Assembly (NCBI RefSeq): GCF_000208925.1
Contig: NW_001914884.1
Span: forward strand, 1 to 64,000
Direction of reading: 5' to 3'
Length of the DNA stretch: 64,000 nucleotides
Source of the DNA: Entamoeba histolytica HM-1:IMSS
Taxonomy: Eukaryota; Evosea; Mastigamoebida; Endamoebidae
The notes under the pieces are model-generated. The model had not been told where the DNA came from. It was given only the letters and a program-made list of their open reading frames with translations, and ran no database searches. Of this stretch, positions 18,502 through 28,642 are shown one piece after another (position 1 is the stretch's first letter; the number at the start of each line of letters is the position of its first letter). The translations under genes were made by a program, and so were the position numbers.

Positions 18502-21500
18502 TTACATTAAATTAGAGAATGCATCACACCAATTATATTGTTGTTTTTGGGATGAAGCTACAAAATTGTATTGTTTTTCATTAAACTCTACAGCAAATCC
18601 ATTAATAATAGAACCTATATTTTGGATAAGTGAAATTATAATATGGTCTGTAATAAAACATCGATCTACTTCTTCTAATATAAAGCCTTTTAAAAATTCA
18701 ACATTTAACCCACTAATTTCTTGGTAGAATTTAGCAGTTAATGCCTTCTTATCTAATACTTTTCCTTGGAACGTTTTAATTTTAGTAATAATAAACATTG
18801 TATTAAACAAGAAACATACTCTAATAATATCATCATGTACTTTAAATTTCTCTATATCAACTGGTTTTAAAAATCCAAAATATAACAATTCACAATGACC
18901 ATCAGGTATTTCTATTGTTTTAACAAATAATGTTTTTACAAATCTAACTGCATCACAACGTTCTGCGGAATTTTTTTGACGGTCTATTTCATCTTCAATT
19001 CCTTCTATTATTCTGAGTGCATTTTGTACTGCTAAATTATCAAAATGATTATTTGATATGTTCATTGCAAGTTCTCTCATTAATTGTGGATAAACAGAAA
19101 AATGAGAAACTGGAGCTAGGATATAAGCAGAAATTGGTAAAAATGAATTTACTACAAATGATGGATTGTTTAGTCTTTGAGAATTGATATAATTGGTTAT
19201 AGAAAGAACAAGAGAATCAGTCAATTCTTTTGACTGACTAAATACTGGGAAATGGTCAACAAAATATGGGCATCTTAATATATAATTTAAATAAACCCTT
19301 AATGTTTGTGCGTATTTTTCTAAAATACTTCCAAGTGCAATGCATGATTTTCCTTCAGCATCTTTAATAGGATCTGAATAAACCCTATCTAATTCATCAA
19401 CAATTTTCTTTGTTAACATTAATATTGGTTCAAAAAGTTCTTTAAATTCTTTTGCAAAGTCTTTCATTATTGACCAATTAATATTCTTTATATAAACTTC
19501 ATTAAATTCATTAATAATTCTGTAATATTCTCCTTCTTTAACATAAAAGTCATAGCACACAGTCCTATACATTTCATAATTATCTTTGACAATAAGTGAC
19601 GTTTTTCTTTTTTCTTCAATTTTATTTGGTATAAATTGAATGTATTGTAACTCTCTTTTATCTTTTTTCTTCTCACTTTTTCTAATTGAACCTCGTGGAG
19701 TAATTATTGCCGATAATGATAATGGGTTTTGGACATATCGACTAAACGTATCAACAATCTTTTGAGTTAATATAAATCTTAATTTTTGTTTTTTTCTATT
19801 AACAATTTCTTTTATTGTCTCAATAAACTGAGTAATATCATCTTCACTAGGTTCATTTGAATCCATCATCTTAACAATACGTTCTACTCTTTTATTTTGT
19901 TCTTCTAAGGTCCAAACTCTTAATTGTTGGTCTTGTATTGTTTGTTCTAATTGTAGTTTTTCTTTCTTTAATTCTTCAAATTCTTTAGAACTAGATGTGT
20001 CTTTTGGTGGTTCGCTGGCTCTACCCTTAAAGGGGTCTGTTTTAATTATTTCTATTTTTTCTATTTCCTTTTGTTTAGTCTCATCCTCTTTTTGAATTAC
20101 TTCCTCTTTCTGTTCTAACTCAACTTCTCTTCTCCTAACCTCACCTTCACGTTCTCTAATTTCATTTTCTCTTCTTTGAATATCATCTTCCCAAGACTGA
20201 AGTTCTTCTTCTCTATTTTCTATTTCAATTTGAACCACAAGAACTTCTTTTTCCTTCTGACTAACTTCTTCCTCTTTTTTCTTTAGTATCTCTTCTCTTT
20301 GTTTTAATTCTTCTTCTTTTTCTTTTAATTCATGATCCTTTTTACTTCTTGGTGTAAGATTATCACTACTCTGATTAATTCTAACTAATGGCTTTTTTAC
20401 TTTCATAGTTAATTCTTCGTGGGAAAGTGTCATTTGCTGAGATGAAAGAATACTTCTTGATCGTTTGGTTGCTGGAGAAATGAATAACTCATTATGCTTA
20501 GAACTTGAAATGTATCTCCTGAGTGGCATCTTCATTAGTCTGTATGGAGTACTTTGTGTTGACATATCTTGGTGGATTTCATCCAAAAAATTAGCATCAC
20601 CTACTGACCGAGACATTACATGTGAAGTTTTACGTTGAACAGAAGGGACATTACCAAGATGTGGTATATTATCTTCTTCTAATATTAAAGCATGTTCATT
20701 ATTTTCATATGAAGAAACTAATGGTTGTTGGTCTAGTCTGTGTACTACAAAATCATCACACCCATTAAACTGGTCTATTTGAATAGGTAGTGTTTTTTTT
20801 GAAGAAATAACTATATCATTTTGAGTGTGATTAAGTTTTTCTTCTGTTTGTTCAGAGGGTTGATAATCATTTATAACAATTGTATTCTTCAGGGGAATAG
20901 TTGGAATAACAGAATTATCAGTATAATAATGATCAGGTAGTTCTGGTGTTTTTGTTTTATTTTCATTATCATCTATTTGATGAAGAGACATTTCTTCATC
21001 AATTGTATTAAAAGATAAAGAAGGGATTTTAGAAAGAGTATGACTGTTAATATTTTTTTCAATTAATTCAACTTTTTCATTAATACTTTTTTGGATAAGT
21101 GAATCATTTGATTGTTGTATAGATATAACTGACAACTTAGATTCTATTTGGTTATTTAACTTAACAAGATTTTGTAATTGTAATTCAATCTCATGTAAAG
21201 TTGATTCTTTCTTCACAATTGAACTATGTCTCATTTTTTCATTTTTTAAAGTCCTTACTTGTTCCTTTAATGCTTCATTATCTTCATTTAATTGATTTAC
21301 TGTGTTTGTCATTTTCATAAAAGCCTCTTCCCATTGAGCTTTCCCTTCATTCATAAATTTGTAATTTTCTTGAATCATTTGTACAATATCTTTACCAAAA
21401 GAAGAGGTTTTGCGTTGGTGATCTTTCTTCACCTTATTCGAAGACATTGTCCCAATCACTGACCATACTTTTCTTACTTCACTCAATTGTTGTATACATC

Positions 21501-21672
21501 GTGTTTCATCATACTCTGTATCATTGTTTAAAATAAATGTCCATAAAAATTCTTTAGAAAGACCATTTTTCTTCACATCAGGAATATCCTTCATTTCTTT
21601 TTCTTTTTTATTCCAAAACTTAAAAGCGCCAAGAGAAGATGGTTGAGAAGGAGCTGTAACTGGCTCACTCAT
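18502..21672 (-). CDS. RhoGEF with coiled coil, DH and PH domains
   Basis: A 1056-residue multidomain protein. The N-terminus (about 30-75) has GLSKEFLWTFILNNDTEYDE, an unidentified helical domain. A disordered Ser/Thr-rich region follows, then a long Glu/Lys coiled coil (about 445-610) made of EEEL, REREGEV-type heptads. The DH (RhoGEF) domain spans about 695-895, including YRTVCYDFYVKEGEYYRIIN and LAPVSHFSVYPQLMREL. The PH-like domain is about 905-1050, ending QQYNWCDAFSNLM. DH-PH proteins load GTP onto Rho/Rac GTPases and steer actin, motility and phagocytosis in amoebae. The ATG at 21672 is the first in frame (MSEPVTAPSQ). The gene is head-to-head with a RhoGAP gene 217 bases away. Confidence 0.88.
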   Translation of the reverse strand: MSEPVTAPSQPSSLGAFKFWNKKEKEMKDIPDVKKNGLSKEFLWTFILNNDTEYDETRCIQQLSEVRKVWSVIGTMSSNKVKKDHQRKTSSFGKDIVQMIQENYKFMNEGKAQWEEAFMKMTNTVNQLNEDNEALKEQVRTLKNEKMRHSSIVKKESTLHEIELQLQNLVKLNNQIESKLSVISIQQSNDSLIQKSINEKVELIEKNINSHTLSKIPSLSFNTIDEEMSLHQIDDNENKTKTPELPDHYYTDNSVIPTIPLKNTIVINDYQPSEQTEEKLNHTQNDIVISSKKTLPIQIDQFNGCDDFVVHRLDQQPLVSSYENNEHALILEEDNIPHLGNVPSVQRKTSHVMSRSVGDANFLDEIHQDMSTQSTPYRLMKMPLRRYISSSKHNELFISPATKRSRSILSSQQMTLSHEELTMKVKKPLVRINQSSDNLTPRSKKDHELKEKEEELKQREEILKKKEEEVSQKEKEVLVVQIEIENREEELQSWEDDIQRRENEIREREGEVRRREVELEQKEEVIQKEDETKQKEIEKIEIIKTDPFKGRASEPPKDTSSSKEFEELKKEKLQLEQTIQDQQLRVWTLEEQNKRVERIVKMMDSNEPSEDDITQFIETIKEIVNRKKQKLRFILTQKIVDTFSRYVQNPLSLSAIITPRGSIRKSEKKKDKRELQYIQFIPNKIEEKRKTSLIVKDNYEMYRTVCYDFYVKEGEYYRIINEFNEVYIKNINWSIMKDFAKEFKELFEPILMLTKKIVDELDRVYSDPIKDAEGKSCIALGSILEKYAQTLRVYLNYILRCPYFVDHFPVFSQSKELTDSLVLSITNYINSQRLNNPSFVVNSFLPISAYILAPVSHFSVYPQLMRELAMNISNNHFDNLAVQNALRIIEGIEDEIDRQKNSAERCDAVRFVKTLFVKTIEIPDGHCELLYFGFLKPVDIEKFKVHDDIIRVCFLFNTMFIITKIKTFQGKVLDKKALTAKFYQEISGLNVEFLKGFILEEVDRCFITDHIIISLIQNIGSIINGFAVEFNEKQYNFVASSQKQQYNWCDAFSNLM

Positions 21673-21889
21673 CAAAGTTACAATCTACAGATCTTATAAA
21701 ATCGAGGTTTTGATTTTTAAATGAAAAGAAAAACCTCTTCAAATTTTCAATTTTTTGAAGAATATTCAAAGAAATGTTATTTAAAAAAATTTATGTTATT
21801 TATGATAAGAAAGGATAAAGATAAAAAGAAATAAGTTTAGAATTGCGTTTAAAATTAAAAAACGAAAACTTAACAACTTTAAAAAGAAA
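21673..21889. promoter_or_regulatory. Shared promoter region between RhoGEF and RhoGAP genes
   Basis: A 217-base divergent spacer is the only room for both promoters. It is AT-rich with no clear TATA-like GTATTTAAA. An AACAACTTTAAAAAG stretch precedes the RhoGAP ATG. The bidirectional role is inferred from layout alone. Confidence 0.4.
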
Positions 21890-23002
21890 ATGACTTGTTT
21901 TAATATAAACCAACCTATTTTCTCTGTTGATTTAGAAACAATTATGTCCTATCAAAAATCCTCTCATCCAAATGTTTCTATTCCTATTGCTTTTTTATTA
22001 ATGAAAGATACAATTATTGCATTAGGTGGTAATAAATTAGAAGGGTTATTTAGAGTCCCAGGAAAACAAGATGATATTGATGGTTATAAAACATTATTTA
22101 ATGAAGGAAAATATGAAATTTATAAAGAATGTAATTGCCATACTATTGCAAGTTTATTTAAATTATTTTTGAGAGAATTACCAACACCTATTATTCCACC
22201 TATTTATTATGATAAATTTGTCAACGAAGATGTTGTTGCAAAATTAGATGAAAGTCCAGAGAAGGTTATGGAATTATTAAATTTATTACCAAGAATCAAT
22301 AGAGATATGTTTATATTTATTATTGACTTTCTTCAATTCCTAGTTCCATTTGAGTCATTAACAAAAATGGATATGGATAATTTAGCAATGGTTTTTAGTG
22401 CTTGTATGATTATAAATCCTGACCTTGATCCTTTTAGTGCTTTAACTAAAACAAATTTAGCTAAAAATTTAATTTATGAAATGATTCTTCATATGCCAAA
22501 ATCTGCTATTCAAGAATTAGATTTAAATGTACAAGGATATACTAGTGGTAAAGGAATGTTATTATTAGAAACAGACCCTATTGAATCTTTAAAAGAAGAG
22601 ACTGAATCAAAAAAAACTAAAGACAAATCAAAAAAACAAAGTGGCTTATTTAGAAGTCGTGCTCAAACTAATTCTAAAAATTCTAAACATCATACTAAAC
22701 ATGGAAGTGAAGCTATTTCAGTGTTGTCTAAATCAACTACATCTACTTCTGGAGATAAGTCTGTTTCTCCACGTTCAACTTCACCTTCAACACCCTTTTT
22801 ATTAACTCCTTATAAAAAGGCAACTTCAATAGAATCATCAAATAGTGAACAAACAACTCAAAATAATTCTTCAACTCCTGTAGCTGGGTCTCCTTCTAAT
22901 GTTATTAATTCTCCTAGACAAACATCTTCTACACTAGTATTATATGATATATTCAAAGCACCAGCTGCTTTACTTAGACCAACTTTTATAAAACCAAATT
23001 GA
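21890..23002 (+). CDS. RhoGAP domain protein
   Basis: A 370-residue protein with an N-terminal RhoGAP domain (about residues 12-205), which accelerates GTP hydrolysis by Rho/Rac proteins. The arginine finger is Arg55 in LEGLFRVPG. Other family signatures are SLFKLFLRELPTPIIP (about 88-103), NRDMFIFIIDFLQFLVP and the DNLAMVFSACMI helix. The tail (about 230-370) is Ser/Thr/Lys-rich and low-complexity (KHHTKHGSEA, SVSPRSTSPSTP) and likely disordered and phosphorylated. It ends with a small hydrophobic patch before FIKPN. The start ATG follows an A-rich leader. It is divergently paired with the RhoGEF, suggesting that both act on the same GTPase pathway, and it is convergent with the 14-3-3 gene. 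Confidence 0.92.
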   Translation: MTCFNINQPIFSVDLETIMSYQKSSHPNVSIPIAFLLMKDTIIALGGNKLEGLFRVPGKQDDIDGYKTLFNEGKYEIYKECNCHTIASLFKLFLRELPTPIIPPIYYDKFVNEDVVAKLDESPEKVMELLNLLPRINRDMFIFIIDFLQFLVPFESLTKMDMDNLAMVFSACMIINPDLDPFSALTKTNLAKNLIYEMILHMPKSAIQELDLNVQGYTSGKGMLLLETDPIESLKEETESKKTKDKSKKQSGLFRSRAQTNSKNSKHHTKHGSEAISVLSKSTTSTSGDKSVSPRSTSPSTPFLLTPYKKATSIESSNSEQTTQNNSSTPVAGSPSNVINSPRQTSSTLVLYDIFKAPAALLRPTFIKPN

Positions 23003-23200
23003 ATTTTCTATAGGTTTAAAAATTAGAAAAGGAATTAACACAAACCTTCGTCCAGTTAACAAAAAAGTGATTAATAGTTTTTTTATTTCTTTTTTCTTTA
23101 TTTAACAAAATCAATTTTAATTAAATAGAAACAGAAAAAACTTTGGTAGAGAAGAACTAAGTCAAAAGACAGTGAATTACTTGAAACTAAGGTATGAAGT

Positions 23201-23917
23201 TTATTCATCATCTCCCATATCAGAAGTCCAAAGTGTTAAATTATCTCTTAATAATTGCATAATAAGAGTAGAGTCTTTATAACTTTCTTCTGGAACTTCA
23301 TCAAGTTTTTGAATAGCTTCATCAAATGCTTCTTTAGCAAGTTGGCAAGCTTTATCTGCATCATTCATAATTTCATAATAGAAAACAGAGAAATTAAGTG
23401 CAAGGCCAAGTCTAATTGGGTGAGTTGGAACAAGAGATGCAGCAGTGTCAGTTGCTTCTTGATAGGCAGCAAGTGACTTATCAGCAACTTCTTTTCTTTT
23501 CTCATCAACAGTAAATTCAGCATAATATCTATAGTAATCACCTTCCATCTTTTTGAAGAAGACTTTACTTTCAATTGAAGTAGAATTTTTTAACAAGAAC
23601 TCAGTAATAATCTTTAAAACATCATCACATTTTTGTGATAATTCTTGTTCGATTTTTGCTCTGTATGTTTTAATTAATTCTACTCTTTGAGTATTTCCTT
23701 TAGCCTGTTCTTTTTGTTCAAGAGATGATATAATTCTCCATGAAGCTCTTCTTGATCCTACAACATTCTTGTAAGCAACACTAATAAGATTTCTTTCTTC
23801 AACTGAAAGTTCAGTTCCCATTTCAGCTACTTGCTTCATATATTGAACCATTTCTTCATATCTTTCACTTTGTTCAGCAAGTTTACTTAAATAAACTAAA
23901 TCTTCGCGTGAAGTCAT
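23201..23917 (-). CDS. 14-3-3 protein
   Basis: A complete 238-residue 14-3-3 protein, the dimeric adaptor that binds phospho-Ser/Thr motifs in client proteins. Both family signatures are present: [20 protein letters not shown] (about 42-61) and [21 protein letters not shown] (about 212-232). The phosphate-binding Lys, two Arg and Tyr residues fall in [10 protein letters not shown] and the RYYAEF helix. The C-terminal tail is the short acidic MGDDE. The start is the ATG at 23917 ([10 protein letters not shown]). Expected in the cytosol. It lies 198 bases from the RhoGAP stop, tail to tail. Confidence 0.97.
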   Translation of the reverse strand: MTSREDLVYLSKLAEQSERYEEMVQYMKQVAEMGTELSVEERNLISVAYKNVVGSRRASWRIISSLEQKEQAKGNTQRVELIKTYRAKIEQELSQKCDDVLKIITEFLLKNSTSIESKVFFKKMEGDYYRYYAEFTVDEKRKEVADKSLAAYQEATDTAASLVPTHPIRLGLALNFSVFYYEIMNDADKACQLAKEAFDEAIQKLDEVPEESYKDSTLIMQLLRDNLTLWTSDMGDDE

Positions 23918-25009
23918 CAACTGTTGATTTTAAGTTCTATCATCGGCTTCATATACCTTTAGTCGTTTGACTTCTAGTTCTTTTGTTATTTGTTTTACTA
24001 TTCTCTTCATCCTATTTTTATCCAATTCTTATTTTAGTGATTTCAATGACTTTTTATAAGATTGTTATTTTTCATTTTTAATATAACTTTTTAAGTTCTT
24101 AAAATTTTGTTATTATTTAGAATTTGTTATATATAGCGTTATTTAAATTTCAATTTTAAACGTCTATAGTTTAAAAAATGACTGTTTTTTGTAATAACTG
24201 CTCCTATAATTTATCTTCGTTTTACCTTTTAATATTTTGTTTCTTTTATTAAACTAATCAATAAATTAATAACATTAAAATAATAAAGAAGATCAATAAA
24301 CTTATTATAAGGTTAATAGTCAAAAAGAAAAACAATAAAAAATAATATCAGAAAAAAAGGTTTTGTGGTATTAAAGAAAAAATAAAAAAAAAATTTTGTT
24401 ATCATTTTTTTACAGGATACAGAGATTTTCATTTTGTTAATTGTGAATTGAATTAGTCTATCAAAGAAACTCTTTTTCTATCAATTGTAATTTATTTAGA
24501 TTATTTGAATTAAAAAATTTCTGATACGAATTGTTTACATAAAAATATATTTTGTTATAAAAACACTTTTGTAATGATATTATTTTGAGAAAAATCTCAT
24601 TTTGCTTAAAAACGTTTCAATAAATCATGGATTTTATATCTGCTTCTTAATAATTCTTCATATAGTTTTTTGAAAAGATTTCTTTTTTATTTTTATAAGA
24701 TATGAATTTATGACAATGATTATTTTGAAGAATCTTTTCTTAGTATATTATTTTCTTTCATAAGATTTTTTTAGATATTGTTAATTTTTTATTATTTTTG
24801 ACTATTGTCTTTTCTTTTCAATACTAAAAAAATTCTTTTAGAATTGGTTGTATGAGACATTCAGAGTTTGTTTTAATTTAAGGGGTTTTATCAATTGGCT
24901 TTGATCAGAACTTCAAATTCCTTTTACATAAATAGATTGAGTAAAAAAGATTAAAAATCTTGCTACTTAAAAAATCAAGAAGAACTTTTAAATAGATAAA
25001 TAAAACACA
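23918..25009. other. AT-rich spacer containing the hexokinase promoter
   Basis: About 1.1 kb without a gene. A GAACTTCAAATTCC word lies about 100 bases before the hexokinase ATG, and GAACTTTTAAATAGATA lies just before it. Nothing else is recognised. Confidence 0.5.
24982..24998 (+). promoter_or_regulatory. Hexokinase core promoter, GAAC plus TTTAAAT
   Basis: GAACTTTTAAATAGATA combines a GAAC-like word with a TATA-like TTTAAAT, ending 11 bases before the ATG. Entamoeba core promoters are described as having a GAAC element, a GTATTTAAA-like TATA and an initiator with very short leaders. The match is partial. Confidence 0.4.
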
Positions 25010-26347
25010 ATGCAAGAAATCATTGATCAATTTGCTATTGATAAAGAAAAGATGGAAATTATTGTTTCTAAACTCTTAGAAGAGATGGAAAATGGACTTC
25101 AAGACAAACCAAGTACTCTTCAAATGCTTCCAACGTATGCTCCTATTCCTACTGGAAAAGAAGTTGGTACTTTTATGGGTATTGATGTTGGTGGAACTAA
25201 TCTTAGAGTCTTATTATTAGAAATCCCTGAACCTGGTGTTCGTGGAGAACTTAAATCAGTTGAATGTATTATGCCAAAAACATCAACAACCGTTGATCAA
25301 TTCTTTGGGTTTATTGCTCAAAAGATTAAAGAATTTGTTGAAAATAACAATTTAAAAGAAAAAGAAATTAAAGCTGGATTAACATTTTCTTTTGCTGTTG
25401 AACAAATTGCTATAGACAAAGGAATTCAACAATCATGGTCAAAAGGATGGGATGTTAAGGAGTCTATTGGAAAAGACATTGTTGAAATTTTCCATAACCA
25501 ACTTGCAAAAATCAATGTTAACAATATTAGAATAGTTGCATTTATCAATGATACAGTAGGAACATTTGCCAATCTTGCATATGATGATGCATCATGTGGT
25601 ATGGGACTTATTTTTGGTACAGGAACTAATGGATGTTATATTGAGAAAACATCAAATTTTGCTGCTTCTAAATTGAAATCAGTTTATAAAGAAGATTATA
25701 TGATTGTTAACACCGAATGGGGAGGATTACAATTTCCAGAACTTGGACTCAACAGATTTGATGATATGATTAATGATGTTAGCGTTAATAAAGACCAACA
25801 ACGATATGAAAAGATGATTTCAGGTATTTACATGGGATGGTTAGCAAGATTAGCTATTAGAGAATTAATTGAGAAAAAAGTTATTTTTGAACGATATGCT
25901 GATGCTGAAGTTTTTTCTAATTCACCAGATGACACTCAATTTAATGATAAAAAGAAATATTCATCAAGACATACTGAAATAGTTGAAGACACTTCTCCTG
26001 AACTTTCTCGTGTTGACACCATTTTAAAGTCACTTGGAGTTAATGACTCTACTTTAGAAGAAAGAAAGATCCTTAAGGCTATAACTGAGGCAGTTGTTAA
26101 AAGAGCTGCTTATCTTTCTGCAGCTGCAACAGTTGCCTTATACCGTAAGATGGTTCCATATATGAAAGAAAGAACTACTGCTGGTATTGATGGTACTGTT
26201 TATGAAAAGTCTGTTCCATTTAAGAGATTCTATCTTGAAGCAATCCGTCTTTTACAACCAAAAGAAAACTTTACTTGTCAGTTATCTAAAGATGGATCTG
26301 GACTTGGTGCTGTCATTGTTGCTGCTGCTGTTGCATGTAAACACTAA
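25010..26347 (+). CDS. Hexokinase
   Basis: A 445-residue hexokinase, phosphorylating glucose with ATP as the first glycolytic step in the cytosol. The length equals that known for Entamoeba hexokinases. Motifs in order: ATP-binding phosphate-1 MGIDVGGTNLRVLLLE (about 55-70); the sugar-binding TFSFAVEQ and SWSKGWDV stretch (about 125-150); catalytic Asp181 in AFINDTVGTFANLAY; phosphate-2 LIFGTGTNGCYIE (about 204-216); NTEWGG (about 235); and the C-terminal KDGSGLGAVIVAA adenosine motif. It lies 78 bases upstream of the U2AF gene on the same strand. Amoebae rely on glycolysis for energy, so this is a core housekeeping gene. Confidence 0.97.
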   Translation: MQEIIDQFAIDKEKMEIIVSKLLEEMENGLQDKPSTLQMLPTYAPIPTGKEVGTFMGIDVGGTNLRVLLLEIPEPGVRGELKSVECIMPKTSTTVDQFFGFIAQKIKEFVENNNLKEKEIKAGLTFSFAVEQIAIDKGIQQSWSKGWDVKESIGKDIVEIFHNQLAKINVNNIRIVAFINDTVGTFANLAYDDASCGMGLIFGTGTNGCYIEKTSNFAASKLKSVYKEDYMIVNTEWGGLQFPELGLNRFDDMINDVSVNKDQQRYEKMISGIYMGWLARLAIRELIEKKVIFERYADAEVFSNSPDDTQFNDKKKYSSRHTEIVEDTSPELSRVDTILKSLGVNDSTLEERKILKAITEAVVKRAAYLSAAATVALYRKMVPYMKERTTAGIDGTVYEKSVPFKRFYLEAIRLLQPKENFTCQLSKDGSGLGAVIVAAAVACKH

Positions 26348-26425
26348 TTGACAACTTAAAAAGAATTTCGTATTATTTATGTTTTTGAATAAAAAGAGGA
26401 ACTTGGAAAAACATAAACGTCTATA

Positions 26426-28564
26426 ATGGCAGGAAGGTATGATAGGTCTCGTTCAAGAGAACGCAGATATGATAGAGATAGTAGAAGCGTTAGTAGGCGT
26501 CGAAGAAGTGATTATAGAAGTAGTGATTATTCAAGAGAAAGAGATGATAGGAGAAGGTATTATGATAGGTATGACAGAAGAGAATATAGTCCAAGAGATA
26601 GGATAAGGTATAAATCAAGTAGAAGAAGAACAAGGAGAGAATATAGTCGTAATGAGGACAGAGAAGATAGACATAGAAGAGTACCTGAAGAAGAACGTTA
26701 TAATAGAAGCATTAGAAGAAGAGCAGATAGATCTCCATCTTTATCACCACTCGGAGATAAACTTCCTTCAAGATGGGACGAACAGCCAAAAGCTATTGAC
26801 TCTGTTCAAATATCTCAACAATTAAATGTACATCAAGAACGAGCGGCTAAAAGAATTTACGTTGGTAATATTAATTCTTCTACATCAGAAAAAGATATTG
26901 TTGATGCGTTTAATGAAGCAATGAGAAGAGGAGATTATGTAGATAAAAATGATACTCGTGATATTATCACTCACATAGAAGTAAATTATGAAAGGTCATA
27001 TGCATTTCTTGAATTTAGAACATTAGAAGAAGCAGTCAAAGCATTGTCTCTGGATGGTTTAACAATTAAAGGAGCATCAGTTAAAGTGCGTAGACCAAAA
27101 GACTATAATCCTGTTTTACCATTTATTAGTGGTCTTTCTCAATTAATGGAACCTGGAACAACAAATCCCAGAGAATCTATTTTGTATATGGGTAATATTC
27201 CATTGCAAATGACTGATGAACAAATACGCAAGAAATTAGAGAATTTAAATCCATTAAAAAATTTCTTTGTTATAAGAGATCCTGACCTTGGGGCACCACA
27301 AGGAAAATGTTATTGTTTATTTGAATATCAAAACCCTGAATATAAAGAGAAAATTCTAACTTTTGATGGAATCAATTTAGGTGGAAATAAAATTGAAGTG
27401 TGTAGTGGAGTAGATGGATTTAAACACCTACCAAAAGCTTCTTTAAATGAACTATTTTCAAAGATGTTTCCTCATACCACTGATTTAGTAATTGGAACCT
27501 TATTAAATTCATCTGTCGGATATTCTACTGTGTTTGAGAAAATATTAAAACCATCAGAAAAGATAGAAGACCAACATGTCAGTAGAATTATTATCATATT
27601 TAATATGGTATATCCAGAAGACCTTACTGACCAACAACGATATATTGAATTAATTGATGACATTAGATTTGTATGTCAGGAATATGGAGAGGTTGAGAGT
27701 ATTAGTATTCCAAGACCAACGGAAGAAAATAAAAAACCAAGTGGTCTTGGAAGGGTCTTTATTGAATTTAAAACTATTGAAGGGGCAATTAAATGTTGGA
27801 AAGAAATAATAAAAAAAAGATATGATAATAGGTCATTATTAGTTGGGTTTTATAGTGAAAAGAAATATGCAAATAGAATGTTTGGATACATGGAAGAAGA
27901 AAAAGATGATGAAGAAGAGAAAGACACTCGAATGGAAGAAGCTCCTAATGAATTATCTCAAAACACAACCACAGAAATAAAAGAAAATGATAACCAAAAT
28001 ATACCCATAATAAAAGAATTACCAAATACAACACTTCAAAATGAAGTGAGAGAAAACATTCATCAAAATGAAAATGTTCAAGAAGAAAAAATAAAAGAAG
28101 AAACAAAAGAAAATAACAATCAACCTAATGACTTGAAAGAAATTAAAATTGAAGAAGACATAAATCCTCAAAATAATATTCAAGAAACTAAAATGGAAGA
28201 AGAAAAAACAGAGACTAAAAACCAACATGAAGTTACAAATGAAAACTCACTAAACTCATTACCCCAAAATGAAATAATGGAGACTATCAATCAAAAAGAT
28301 ATTATTACTCAAAAACAAACTAAAGACTGTGATGGTCAAAATAATATTACCTATGATAATAAAATAGAAAAAGAAATACAAAACAATGGAACAAGAGAAA
28401 TCCTAAATGTACCAGCTCAAAATGAAATAAAAGAATGTAATTATCAAAGCATTTATTTGGAACAAAGTGGAATGGAAGAAGAAGTTCCAAACGTAGTACC
28501 TCAAAATAAAATAGAAGGGGATATTACTCAAGAAGTCAAAACAGAAGAAGAAATAAAAGAATGA
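26426..28564 (+). CDS. U2AF large subunit (U2AF65-like) with extra C-terminal tail
   Basis: A 712-residue U2AF large subunit, which recognises the polypyrimidine tract and 3' splice site. Residues 1 to about 105 form an RS/RD/RE-rich domain. LPSRWDEQP (about 112-120) is a likely UHM-ligand Trp motif for the small subunit. RRM1 (about 141-228) starts RIYVGNI and ends VRRPKDYNP. RRM2 (about 251-330) starts ILYMGNI. The UHM (about 388-487) has IIIFNMVYPEDL and IPRPTEENKKPSGLGRVFIEF. In known U2AF65 the UHM is the end. Here a 224-residue Glu/Asn/Gln/Lys-rich tail follows, with QNEI-type words about every 30 residues. It lies 78 bases before the MFAP1 start on the same strand. Confidence 0.92.
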   Translation: MAGRYDRSRSRERRYDRDSRSVSRRRRSDYRSSDYSRERDDRRRYYDRYDRREYSPRDRIRYKSSRRRTRREYSRNEDREDRHRRVPEEERYNRSIRRRADRSPSLSPLGDKLPSRWDEQPKAIDSVQISQQLNVHQERAAKRIYVGNINSSTSEKDIVDAFNEAMRRGDYVDKNDTRDIITHIEVNYERSYAFLEFRTLEEAVKALSLDGLTIKGASVKVRRPKDYNPVLPFISGLSQLMEPGTTNPRESILYMGNIPLQMTDEQIRKKLENLNPLKNFFVIRDPDLGAPQGKCYCLFEYQNPEYKEKILTFDGINLGGNKIEVCSGVDGFKHLPKASLNELFSKMFPHTTDLVIGTLLNSSVGYSTVFEKILKPSEKIEDQHVSRIIIIFNMVYPEDLTDQQRYIELIDDIRFVCQEYGEVESISIPRPTEENKKPSGLGRVFIEFKTIEGAIKCWKEIIKKRYDNRSLLVGFYSEKKYANRMFGYMEEEKDDEEEKDTRMEEAPNELSQNTTTEIKENDNQNIPIIKELPNTTLQNEVRENIHQNENVQEEKIKEETKENNNQPNDLKEIKIEEDINPQNNIQETKMEEEKTETKNQHEVTNENSLNSLPQNEIMETINQKDIITQKQTKDCDGQNNITYDNKIEKEIQNNGTREILNVPAQNEIKECNYQSIYLEQSGMEEEVPNVVPQNKIEGDITQEVKTEEEIKE

Positions 28565-28642
28565 AAATAATGACAATATTATTAAGTAATGAATGAAATT
28601 TTTAATTAATTTTTTGTGGAGAAGAAACTAAAAAGAAAGAAA

